Program-made: the position numbers and the translations under genes
The notes under the pieces: model-generated
Told to the model about the DNA's origin: nothing
What the model saw: the letters and a program-made list of their open reading frames with translations, nothing else
Database searches by the model: none
Shown: positions 11,631-22,046 of the stretch, piece by piece
Position numbering within the stretch: position 1 is the stretch's first letter
Layout of the letters: each line of letters begins with the position of its first letter
Assembly (NCBI GenBank): GCA_023653785.1
Contig: JAMKCH010010146.1
Location: forward strand, 62,001-126,000
Source of the DNA: Ophioderma brevispina
Lineage: Eukaryota > Echinodermata > Ophiuroidea > Amphilepidida > Ophiodermatidae
Length of the DNA: 64,000 nt
Direction: 5' to 3'

Positions 11631-11703
11631 GCCCCGTGTGGGATTCGAACCTGGGATGGCATGAAAATGGGCGAGAACTTTTACCCACTCCGCAAGGGCG
11701 GGA
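11631..11703 (-). tRNA. tRNA-like sequence (tRNA-derived repeat or pseudogene), copy A
   Basis: On the minus strand there is an exact B-box GGTTCGAATCC and an A-box-like TTGCGGAGTGGG, about 35 bases apart. The 3' end CACACGGGGC can pair with a CCCG-containing 5' end. Length is about 73 bases. The T arm (CCCAGGTTCGAATCCCAC) is well formed. I cannot define a confident anticodon stem, and the sequence lies inside a repeated unit, so a tRNA-derived SINE head or pseudogene is more likely than a working tRNA gene. The counterpart is at 15278-15350. Confidence 0.45.
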
Positions 11704-11860
11704 GTATGATCATTATATTGAAAATTAATGTTAAAGCTTACCTAATTAAAACAAAACGTCAAACATTCTAAACTTTTACACTTTTGCGTACGAAAAATTA
11801 TTCGAGTGTAAAATCTAAACAATTACTCCAATTCGGGTCAATTTGGTTAGGCTAACCTGT

Positions 11861-12345
11861 GTGTCTGGAAACATAAGACCTAAGACCGAATACCGTAAGC
11901 CCAAAGACCTAAGACATAAGACCTAAGACATAAGACCTAAGACATAAGAATTAAAAAATAATACTTAGGTCGTAGAACAAGGAGTCATTCGTGATGGACT
12001 TAATGTCCTTTCGGTCTTGTTTCACAGATCCGTTGTGGGTGTCTGTGAATCACAAAGACCTAAGACTACACCTCAAAAATTACTTAGCTAGTATAAAAAA
12101 ATTGATTCGTAGGTATTCGTCTTATGTGTCCAGACACCCCTAATAGGAGTCCTGAAAACAAAGACCTATACTAAAAAAGTTACTTAGTCGTAGAACCATA
12201 TCGATTTCCTAATTTCTTCGGTCCTTTGTTATTCCAAATCCGTGTGTGGGTGTCTGAAAACAAAGACCTAAACATAGGGCTACACCAATACTTAGTCTTA
12301 GAAAACAAAAATCGATGTCTTATGCCTTCGGTCTTTGTTTACAAT
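11861..12345. repeat. Hairpin array, copy B
   Basis: Same arrangement as 8285-8740. It begins with a run of GACCTAAGACATAA units (11880-11950). Inverted junctions follow at about 12005-12070, 12115-12170 and 12215-12275, centred on CCGTTGTGGGTG, CACCCCTAATAGGAG and CCGTGTGTGGGTG. ATCGATGTC and TTAGTCGTAGAAC spacers are retained. Confidence 0.8.
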
Positions 12346-12715
12346 TACATCAAAATCAATCATCCAAATCATCGGTAATCAACAAAATAAATCAACCTTT
12401 GGTAAAAAAAATAAAATTAGCAGTCGTAGACGTAGAAGGAAGCTACGAGATCGGATGTTCTTATCAGGACTTCTGACAGTGCCATTTTGCCAGTTATCCG
12501 ATTTCCTAATAATATTCACTAGACGTGGCATCAGTGATATTCATTATTCGGGGGTCGGGCTTTATCCGTCTGTTCAGGACGGTTTTATTTATATCTTATT
12601 GCATACCACAAAATAAATCGCTATGCCTCCGCTTAAAGCACAATGAATCCACAACTAGGGAACATGAGGGAACATGTTTCGGCGAATCACTGCCTCTTCC
12701 CTTTATTGTTATTTT

Positions 12716-13135
12716 CTGTCTTAGGTCTTCACGGTCTTATGTTTCCATAAAACCCTATATAGCATCTGGGAAACATAAGACCGAAGACGTGAGATCAGGG
12801 ATAAGCAATAAAGGAAAGGTCATTTCTCTTGAGGGTAGGACTTTCTTTAAAGTCCCCAATTGTCAGACGATTTGTCCAAGCCTTATTTTAATACAAGCAC
12901 ACTCACAAAATGTATCACAGTAGGATTACAAGCACAAATTAAAATATGTAGCCTCCGCATTACGCACAATGAAACACAACCAGGCTTTAGCTGTGCTCAT
13001 GAGGGAACATGTTTCGGAGAATCACGCGGCCCCTTTAATTGTTATATCTCTCTGTTCTTACGTCTTCGGTCTTACGTTTCCAGACACCCTATATATAGCA
13101 CCCTGGAACATAAGACCAAAGACGTACGATCACTT
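12716..13135. repeat. Two further hairpins, copy B
   Basis: Counterparts of 9115-9515. The arms GTCTTATGTTTCC and GGAAACATAAGACC flank CCCTATATAGC, and the second hairpin is centred on ACACCCTATATATAGCACC (13078-13098). The right arm of each is longer and better preserved here than in copy A. Confidence 0.75.
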
Positions 13136-13525
13136 GACTCTATATATGGATATGCGGGCTCGCACGTAATTGATGGTCGTCGATTGATACTTAACTGGAA
13201 GCGGCCATTTTAAGCAGGGCAACTGAAGCCCTTACTGAATCAATGCGCAGTCAATACAATTGTAGTACCGCTGTTGAATTTCTTGTACTTAAACTAAAAC
13301 TGAATAATTATCGAAAAATTATGCCACAGGTCATTGGCCCCTTGGGGCCACCTGCCCCAATGGTCGGGGCCCTGTCCCACTTACACATGCCCCAGGGGAC
13401 CCCCCTGGGCCCCCTTCCGCCTTCCCCCCTGCCCCCTGCTCTGGGGCGCGGCGGTTCAAGTAAAATTGGACAGGTGTGTGCTCGGCATGGTGTCAACAAA
13501 ATAGTCCAAATGTAATATTTTTGTA

Positions 13526-13785
13526 AGGTGTATTTCGTGATTTTCCACAGCGCACCTTCTGTTTTATTCATTGTTCACTAGATGATTTCTGACAACTTAT
13601 CGACAAAATTTGATTGATTCCGGTCTTTCGTTTGTGTTATAAGAACTTTTCTTGTTTTCGCACGGCCACATTAGGTCACTGTGCGTAATTCCCTTTCCGA
13701 TTCCTGACAGCAAATACAAAATTGCGAATTCTACAGATACGAGCGAATTAGCACGTAAGATTAGGTACAAACGTGGATTATAGGT
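13526..13785 (+). mobile_element. Fragment of the TTAA miniature element, copy B
   Basis: Same 260-base fragment as at 9933-10190 (AAGGTGTATTTCGTGATTTT, CACCTTCTGTTTTATTCATT, ATTGCGAATTCTACAGATAC, TAGCACGTAAGATTAGGTAC). It is truncated at the same right-hand point, so the truncation predates the tandem duplication. Confidence 0.75.
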
Positions 13786-13899
13786 ATGGACATTGTGGTG
13801 TCATTTTTGTTGCTTTACTTTTGCTACATTGGGAAATATTTGGTCTTAAAATGTAGAAGATGGTCCCAGAAATCCAAATCAATTGGTTACTATTTTTAC

Positions 13900-14440
13900 T
13901 CCTTCCGTTTGGCGGCCATCTGGATTTTCAAAATGGCCAGCCATTTTCATTATTTTGGATCTATACCGGACTTTCTGAGGAGCAACATAAAGGGCTCAAG
14001 CTGCTGGCAAAACCCATGTTGGTGATGTCAATGAATACACAAATATTAACTTCCAGAAAGTTCGCATATTGTTTTCCTTCAGGTCAGCTCTCTTGAATTT
14101 CAAAAAATTTTATAATCTGGACTTTTAAGCAACATAGAAGGTCAAATTAGTGGCAATACCCATGTTTGTGGTGCCAAGGAGCACATATAGAGAGCCCCCG
14201 ACAAAGTTGCAGATTGTTTCCTTGTGGGCAAGCCATCTTAGATTTCAAAATGGCTCCATTTACCAACACTGGTTAACGCTATATCTGGACTCCTCAGCAA
14301 CATAGAAACCTTAAATTGGTGGCAATACATGTGTTTTTGATGGCCAAGGAATGCAAATATAGCATCCATAAAGTCGCAGATTGTTTCCCTTTGGTGGTCA
14401 TCTACTGGATTCAAAATGTCACCTTTTCACATCCATTCAT
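13900..14440 (+). repeat. Units with CCATCTTGGATTTCAAAATGG core, copy B
   Basis: Counterpart of 10305-10830, with cores at about 13913, 14085, 14229 and 14397 (GCCATCTTAGATTTC is the best preserved). The fourth unit is the most degraded. Confidence 0.7.
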
Positions 14441-15277
14441 TCTCAACAAATTTTTATATTCAGGCATTTAAATGAAGCTTTTTAAATGTTGTTGAGAAGA
14501 CTGCTTGGGATAATTGGATTTCAAATACTTGCATATGCTCCTGGACACCAAAGACAGCAAACAACATAGCCTTGAAACACATCCACAACTTATTACAACA
14601 TCCAGTTTTTCGAACTAGAAGAAGGCCTAATGCCATGTGCGTCTGGCCAGATGAAGGGGGGTCATCTGTACATTAGTATAATCGATGTTAAATCTAAACA
14701 TGGCGCTCCCCCGGGGCCCCCATGGGAAAAGGGGGGGGGGCATGATGGGTATAGACCATGTGCCAATCGTAAATGCATGGATATCTCATCAATATGAAAA
14801 TTCCCAATAATCTTCCCTGGGTTGTTTTGTGAGGCCATGCTGAGGGATTTCATGTCACTGAGTACATGTCTCGAACTGGTTTGATGTTGCACAAATTGTG
14901 CGTTATGCTCTGCTGTATCTTGGAAAATGATTGTTGTTGATGAAGGATTCTGGTGGTGAGAGGGTGCATTACCCATATGGGGGAATGCAGCCTCTCACTG
15001 ATTTTGCGGATGTTTTTCATCACACATCATCAAATAATCATGATAATAGTTGCTTAGTGTAATTCTCCAGCTTTCTGTATACCACCCTTTGGTACAGTAT
15101 TCAAATACTTTTCGTCTTGTTGTACAGTATACCCTATTATTTATACGGTCTGAGCCAGCCTATAACACTTAAGTTTCGGCGAAAAAAAATGAAATAAAAT
15201 CTATTATAGTACTTTGAATACCATTATGGCTACATTATTAATTATAGGAGAGGACAGAGAAGGAAAAAAATCATAAC

Positions 15278-15350
15278 GCCCCGTGTGGGATTCGAACCGG
15301 ATGGCATGTCATGGGCGAGAACTTTTCCATCTTTCCGCTAAGCGGGAATT
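15278..15350 (-). tRNA. tRNA-like sequence (tRNA-derived repeat or pseudogene), copy B
   Basis: Minus-strand B-box GGTTCGAATCC is intact. The A-box region TTAGCGGAAAGATGG is weaker than in copy A. The ends CCCG and CGGGGC can still pair. Small differences inside the region corresponding to the anticodon arm argue against a functional tRNA. Confidence 0.4.
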
Positions 15351-15509
15351 GATGATCATTATTATTTGAAAATATAATGGTTAAAACTTACCTAATTAAA
15401 ACAAAAAAACGTCAACATTCTAAATTTACACCTTTGCGTAGCGAAAAATGATAATACGATTGAAAATCTAACATACTATACTTAACTTTCTACTCCAAAT
15501 CGTGGTCGG

Positions 15510-16350
15510 TACAAATTTTGGTATCATTTGAAGAGAATAAGATTCTTTGGTGACGTTTCCTCCCCGATCCATCCGAAATGCTTCCGAGACGGCTTAATCA
15601 TCGTGATCATTATTCCTTCCCCCCCCCCCCGATGGCTGGATCCTTCCCCCCCTGCTGATGCTTATCGTAACGTCACGGGGCATTTAATAAAATCATAAAA
15701 TTCACTTTTTGGCTCATATGAATGCTGTTTCGTATGTTTTCCAGCATTTCCAACTTTTTCAAAAATATTTGAAACCAATTCTAAAAGGCGTTCCACATGC
15801 GATACAATTTCAAATTTTGGCTACATCATCGATATCTGGCTGCTGGGGCGTTTAGAGGTACTTTACCCCTGTATTTCTCTACGAAAGTTTTAAAGTTTTC
15901 CGCCAAAGCACATCGTGAGCTACGACACCTACGGTGGTTCCGGGAACATTGCAGGTCCAAAGCTATGGCTCTCCCGGGATCCGATGCTCTATTGGGATCT
16001 AGGCTGGCAGATAATACCACAAATCCAAGTCCTTTGAAAAGCCACTGCAAATAACTATGATTTTATAGATCGGCGCAATTTACTGCCCAGAATTTTGCTT
16101 GTCTCTGCAAATCATTGTTAGCTGAAGTTTACAAAGGGAGAGTGTTATGCAAGCATTCAACCAAGGATTATGGTATTTTTTGTTTTTTAACTTAAACCTA
16201 GACGCAAAAACAGACCTATGAGGAAATAGCTACTACCTATGGCTCACTGAACTGGGGCCTTAAAATTTTGTTAAGTACTTTGGATTGAGATATTTGCTCG
16301 AGTCCACTTGATGTTGCCAAGATGGAGGGTGCACCAGAATTCCTATAGGT
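15510..16350. other. Unrecognised stretch with open frames on both strands
   Basis: Opens with C runs at 15619-15630 and 15645-15652. Between 15797 and 16054 both strands are open for 74 to 85 codons and GC content is higher than in the flanks. Neither translation resembles a family I know, and overlapping frames on both strands in a GC-richer patch are expected by chance. No splice or promoter evidence was found. Confidence 0.3.
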
Positions 16351-16354
16351 TTGG

Positions 16355-17110
16355 GGCGTAGACCAATAACAAGCTGGCATAACAATTCCCGTAGTCCCCT
16401 TCACAAGGATAAGACAAAACCCGGTATAAATTATTGTAAATTATTAGCATGACATAATAACCGTCTGTTGCCCCAATAAAACTTATGCCTTTTCCCTTAA
16501 AATTAATAAAATGTCACATCGATTTCTCTTTCATAATTCAGTGACCAATGGAGTATGTATCGAACTTTTCACAAATCATTAACTCCGATCTTACAATGGG
16601 CCCGTATGCGAAGCCATTTTATAGCCAGGTGTTTCACCTCCACGATGTCGGGTTGAGTACCCAATACCGTCCTCTTTCAACACAATAACTAACCAGTTTA
16701 CACTTTGATATATGCGTTGACCCGAAGTTTTCGTCTGATCGCTGTAAATTAAATTCCAATGAAGTTAAACATAAGTTACGGATTTTAATTCTCACAAATT
16801 TGTTTAGGATCACAGCTTGCCCGCCCAGCAACATTCTGGCATGGTGTTTGTTTGTCTTTCTTCCTTTTCGGGAAATAAATGCTGAAAAACATGGACAGAT
16901 TCGGTTGAACACGCAACTATAGAAGCTCAAGCTTTACTTATTTGCGAAATGAGGATAAGTATTGTGCGCTTACGGTCATTAAAAAAAGACTTCGTCTAAT
17001 CGGAGAGGTGGTAACACTTGAGTCCCTTTTAACGCGAGACATATACAATGGTCCTGCAGTCCAGATGAAAAGGAATCTGAAGATTTTTTTTATTTTTTTT
17101 ATATGTTGAT
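16355..17110 (+). repeat. Dispersed repeat family B, copy 1
   Basis: The words GGCGTAGACCAATA, TCACCTCCACGAT, ACCGTCCTCTTTCA, CACAATAACTAACCAGTT, GTTGAC, TAAGTTACGGATTTT, TTGTCTTTCTTCCT and AATAAATG recur in order at 38848-39245. The right part (CAATGGTCCTGCAGTCCAGA, AAAGGAATCTGAAG) recurs at 56180-56440. Three partial copies overlap to imply an element of at least 750 bases. No coding frame is shared; termini are unknown. Confidence 0.7.
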
Positions 17111-20100
17111 GAATTTGAAAATAAACATCTCAATTGTTTTCTGAAGTCATAGTGTAATCATTGGTCCTGCCATATGGGATAAAATAAATTGAGTGACATT
17201 TTATTCATTGTTCAAGGGTAGTGCGCCAGTTTTTATTTGCCGCCCACAGAGCGGTTTTATAGGATTTCATAATTTATTATGAATTATTTCCACTTGGTTT
17301 TGCGCTAAGCCCTTGATGGTGACTAACGAAACAGCAACATAGAAGGATCATGACATCCCGCATAGTCTATTAAAACTCTCACACAATTTTTGATGTCCTG
17401 CGATATTGTGGTCTCCCTAATACATTTGCTTGCTCTATTCTGTTACAGGCCCAAAGAATTTGCAATGATTTATTCACTTTGAGTAAGATTAAGTCCTAAA
17501 TTAGCACATAAATATTATAAATTAGTCCTAAGTATACAATATAACATATCCTGGTTATGTGCATCGGTGGTGTGAAGCAATAGAATGAAACAGAAGATCT
17601 CATGAGAAAACAGAAAACCGGAGAACGTCTAGAACCTTATGATTTCATTAAAGTTCTGGAGTCTAGGAGATCAACCCAACAACCCAATGTGGTAGGATTT
17701 TCTGGGCATAGGTGGCGCACTGCTGTATAATTACACAGTCCGTGATGCTGCTATGAGATCCCCCAAATCTATATACATTACTGTGGAATGGTATATGCTT
17801 TCCAGACTTTATGATATAATGACTATATTTAATCCCATGACTCATAAGAGAGACGCCGAATCCTTCTAGTATTGTTTGAGACGGATATAAAAGCTCTGGA
17901 TGAGAAAGATGATGTCAAGTCTCACAACATCATTACTCCAAGGCGAGTTTCATAACATCGTGCTCCCAGTTATTAGCATAGTTTCCAAGTTTGTTGCAGT
18001 GACAGTATCAACAAACAGTCCCAGTAAGCAAGTCTTCTATTAGTGGACATTGGTCATAGGTAGTCTCAGCTCCAGCAGTTTTGGTCCGATTGTGTAGCCG
18101 TCATCGGTTTTATATTTTGTGGCCTCTGAGTTATCCAAGTATAAACAAGCTACAGCACTAGTGGACTTTATATTTAGTCGACCTCCATGCTTCCGAGCTT
18201 CGTGATTCATTAGGAGTCCTGGTTTCTTCAGTAAGGACAAAGTCTTCCGTGGACACGATCCAGCTATTGGATAGTTTAAGTTTTAACCTTTACGCTGGGA
18301 CTAATTCGCCAGGAGCTCTTTGCAAGTTCGCATCTAAATTGTAATCTCGCTGCATCCGTGTCGCGGGGCACACACGCAGGTAGTAAGTTTGTATCGTTAT
18401 AAATTCCCAATTTTATAGTATGATTAATCTTTGATAATTGATATCTAATCGATGTTTGATTTGAGGATTGATTTAGACACAAAAACACAATATAAATACT
18501 TTGTTTTTAAAATTTGTAATTAAGTTCACAGTGATTGTCTAGTTATTCAGATTTGAATCCTTAGTTTTGAGTGGTTTTGGCCTTGGTCAAGGTGACCGTA
18601 ACAATTCAATATAGGTTGTTACTTATTGCATTACTCAGATATATGCAGAACTTTTGCAAGACCTTTAAATATTGTTTCATCATATTTCAATTCGTTCCCT
18701 CTGTCCTAAGTCACATCCCGGCCCCCTGCTTCCGTTTTTCCTTTTCTACTTGGATCGCCGTCTCCAGCGAGTAATTGTTAACTCTTGCTCTGATTCAGGG
18801 CCCATATTTGATGGAGATCTTCACTATGGCTGCTTCTAACGTCCAAAAAATGGTGTTTGTTTCCAGCGCTCTAGGAGCCCTCGCCCCGCGATGAAATATT
18901 GACTTACGGTGGTGAAAAACCGGCATGTTCAGTAGCCTCTGTCACTCTGATAGAGCATTAACTGAATGGCTGGGTCCTACTAGTCTCACCCATGACGTTG
19001 TATCATGACGGGATTTTGTAGTGGTGCCTCAGCTTCTGTGTCACTACTACATACACATAGTACTATGCTAGTAATGCAACGTCATGCTGATAGCCCTTCA
19101 TTGGCCCCATTGGCCTCGTGGAGTATGTGGTCCCTCTCACTCCTCGAATTCTAGCACTCTGTGATTCAGAGCGAGGAGACTTCGCTGGAGATGTCAAATG
19201 TCCGGACGACTCCGCCTGGGCCTTATCCCAACGTCGCTTCGGATAATGAGGGCCTTTCTAGGAGGCAGCCTTCTTTGCAGGCCAGGGTAGATGATCCCCT
19301 CGCCGTAATGCTAAATATCTAGGGGTCCCTAACATCGGCTGGGCCACCAAGGAAAGACATCTAGTAGAACCACTTTAGGCCAGATGGCTACTTTCGCAAG
19401 AAGCCATTTTGAGCAGTGCTTCAGCGGCCATCGTCGTTCATAAGCGCCCATTCCGTCGTCAGTTGAGTAGTCTTTGCGCTTTTTGTGCTTCTCAAAAATT
19501 CTTCCCATCAACCTTTCCCCATTTTGCCATTTACCAAGTTATTATGTGCCTATGAAGGGGTACTTTTTCCCTTATGGAACAATTTCAAAGTAATTTATTG
19601 TCTGAATATTAATTTCTTTCACATTTGAAATACGTTCAAGTTGATGTGTGTAGTGGCAAATAATTACATATGAAGCTTGGTAATGGCATTTTTGTTTTAA
19701 TTAAAGGTCTCAATTTGGGAAACGAAGTATACTCTAGTTATCATAGATGTTATCGATTAACACTGAATTATTCAAATGTAGGTATCTGGTAAGATCCACT
19801 CTTAAGCTATTAATTCTAACGTACAAACATAAACATATACAAAAACATTTACCGAGTCATTGCAACTTATTTAAATTGACAGTTTGTATTCTGCATTAAA
19901 TATGACTAACAATGTGAATCATATCTTATTTAACGTTGATAAGTTTTTCCAGTTGAATATTATTTACTACCCTCAGGCTTGTATTTTCTTACCTTGGAAT
20001 GAAGTGGGTAGAATTGATCAAATACCCCGTAAGACGCTGTCAATCTTGTAATTATAAAGGGACGAATGCCACTTCGTCTTAATTATGTCCCTTATTTTTG

Positions 20101-20760
20101 TAGTGAGGCGAATCGCTATAAGGATCCACCCCATATTTGTAATCATCCAGGCTCGTCAAAATATTAAAGCTAGTTTCAATCAACGAGCGTGATACCAATT
20201 AATCTTGCAAATATTTATACCATGCCTGTAGTAAACGTAATGTCATCAGAACAATGGATTTTGTATTATTTTGTATTTGCAGGGCCGGTGGTCTATATAT
20301 TATCGTAATAAAATCTCTCTCTTTGCGAGGCGAACTGACTAATCTTCTAATCACAAGGTATTTTAACTGCTATAGATTGACCCCAATTCCAATTCTTATA
20401 TAATAATATTTTTCTGCTTCAATTACAACAGTATTGTGGTAACTTGTCCACGGCCATAGGATTTTCCTCGGCGTCCATTGTTTGGTCATTGTGATAAATC
20501 GTTCTTTATAGGTATATTACTTAATTGAAGTTAGACACAACGGTACCTAGCAACTTAACTCTTGGTAATGGGGATTACTATAGTGGCTACCCTTTTAGAT
20601 ATAAATTATTGGGGATCTCAATTGGGAGGTGGGGTAAATGACTAAACTGTGGTGATTTTTGTACAAAAGGTAGTTGTTGCAATTAAATGGGGTGTTCAAA
20701 AGGGGCTACCCATTAGGTAATAGGTATCTACAGAGTGTGATTTGTACAGTAGTTTGTCGG
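17111..20760. other. Long stretch without recognised feature
   Basis: Frames are short. The longest minus-strand frames at 18040-18240 and 18276-18488 lie next to one another, with one frame ending in a basic, polar segment, but I recognise neither. The GC-richer patch 19080-19520 contains repeated stop-free pieces in different frames, which could be a decayed element. No repeat partner for any of this was seen elsewhere in the window. Confidence 0.35.
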
Positions 20761-20864
20761 CAAATAAATGGGCCTGCTCTGACGGAGACGCTCTAGTGGG
20801 GGACTGTAGTGCACAGATCTCATGTGAGTGTGCAAATCTGGATAAAACTGTGAATTTTGGTACA

Positions 20865-21680
20865 CAAGTACTTTATGCATTGATAATAAAAAAAAATTGA
20901 TTAAAGCACTTGCCACACCCCTCTCATGGCCCCCAGCTTGGAGTTCAAGGTTACACAGGGATAAAAAATTTAAAATCTTCCGATTGTGTTGAAAAGCACA
21001 CCATGATGTTTGTCTGGTTACAAGGATTCCAAAAAGGTATAGTTTATACTCCCTATGGCTTATAGTTTTGAATTATAGGGTAAAAACTGTAAAAATGGTG
21101 AAAGAGTCAATTTTCGTTTGTACAGGGGGTCAAAAATTAAAAGTTGCTCCAATTTATGTAACACGTGGTTCAAGTTGTTGGTTAAGCTCATAGAATGAAA
21201 TATAGGAATAGTTTTGACTGTCTTAAGTGTTTGGTTATTAACCAAAATGGCGAAAAAAGTCAACAGCTATTGGATTCTATTGACCTGTGACCTATTTGTT
21301 GGATAACGTGAAAACTAAGCATAACAGATAAGGCAAACTATTCCTTATTTCAATCCTTTATGCTAGGGAAACAATTTGCACCACATATTACCTGAATCAA
21401 AGCAACTTTTAACTTTTGACCCATGTACACACCAAAATTGACTTTTCCACCATTTTTACAGTTTTTACACCATAACTCCGAAACTATAAGCCATATATAG
21501 TATAAGCTATACCTTTTTGGAATCCTTAGAACCAGACAAACATCATGGTGTACTTTTCAACACAATCGGAACATTTAAAATTTTTACCCTGTATAACCTT
21601 GAAACCCAAGCTGGGGTCCATTAAGGGGGTTGGCAATTGCTTCCATCAATTTTATGGATTATCAATGCCTAAAGTACTTA
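20865..21680. mobile_element. Large fold-back (inverted-repeat) element, family A
   Basis: The left arm (about 20865-21200) and right arm (about 21340-21680) are inverted copies of each other. Matching words include AAGTACTTTATGCATTGATAA, CCCCAGCTTG, AAGGTTACACAGGG, TCCGATTGTGTTGAAAAG, CACCATGATGTTTGTCTGGT, AAGGATTCCAAAAAGGTATA and AAAACTGTAAAAATGG. The arms are over 300 bases with a short loop around 21205-21340, so the whole can form a giant hairpin. Nothing in it codes for protein. Relatives lie at 1-145, and scraps with the same words occur at about 39790-40160 and 45185-45380. The outward extension of the left arm to about 20790 is matched by the copy at 1-145. Confidence 0.8.
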
Positions 21681-21789
21681 TCGTTGAAAAGGTTCATCAG
21701 GATTCAATAGTTTCATGATTTCAAAGTTCTTTTTTAAAATCCAAACTTACTTTTTTTAAGTAGTGACGTTTCGCTAACAGGAAGCTTTC

Positions 21790-22046
21790 TCAAACTGATA
21801 TGGCAACTGATCCTTGAGATGACTTGGTGACGTCATGGTGTGATGACGCCCTCTGGATCAGCTGATCATAAAGATGACTAAGTTGGTACGCCCCCTCGTC
21901 TACATTCATCAAGTTCCTCCTTTGGTCTAGACCTCCTTTTCTCGTTATCCAGATGGCTTCCTGAATCCATCTGGCACTTTTATCGTTTATCGATATAAAT
22001 GTGATTTTAAAACGAGACTGCTGAATATTATAGTAATCTGTATACA
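21790..22046 (-). pseudogene. Penelope-like element, C-terminal fragment
   Basis: The minus-strand frame contains RWIQEAIWITRKGG, then NVDEGAYQLSHLYDQLI and a short polar tail. In Penelope-like elements the region after the reverse transcriptase carries a GIY-YIG endonuclease followed by an (I)REAIxI block and a NRDEGxYxLSHxYD block. Spacing and content agree. The GIY-YIG core itself is not present in this fragment: on the minus strand it would lie at higher coordinates, where LINE sequence on the other strand begins. Truncated, non-functional. Confidence 0.65.

Larger units (their letters stand above)
8270..11840 (+). repeat. Tandem 3.6-kb unit, copy A
   Basis: Copies A and B show the same series of blocks in the same order over about 3575 bases. 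The blocks are a hairpin array, a TCAATCAATC-rich patch, two further hairpins, a C-rich patch, a TTAA-element fragment, four units with a CCATCTTGGATTTC core, a G-run, an AT-rich block and a tRNA-like sequence. Differences are mostly one- to three-base indels plus substitutions. Copy A ends near CAATTACTCCAATTCGGG. No protein-coding frame is shared by both copies, so the unit is non-coding as far as I can see. Confidence 0.85.
11841..15500 (+). repeat. Tandem 3.6-kb unit, copy B
   Basis: Second copy of 8270-11840 in direct orientation and directly adjoining it. It is slightly longer because of many small insertions. Corresponding landmarks lie about 3.57 kb apart at the left end (GTGTCTGGAAACATAAGACC at 11861 versus 8286) and about 3.65 kb apart at the tRNA-like sequence. 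The divergence is clearly visible in every line, so the duplication is not recent unless the sequence contains consensus errors. Confidence 0.85.

Noticed and set aside
12335..13213. Overlapping plus-strand frames of 90-130 codons
   Set aside because: They lie inside the 3.6-kb repeat and the equivalent region of copy A has no matching frame.
13243..13571. Collagen-like Gly-Pro frames on both strands
   Set aside because: They come from a C-rich patch that exists in both tandem units. The frame is not kept in the other copy (9609-9974), so it is base composition, not protein.
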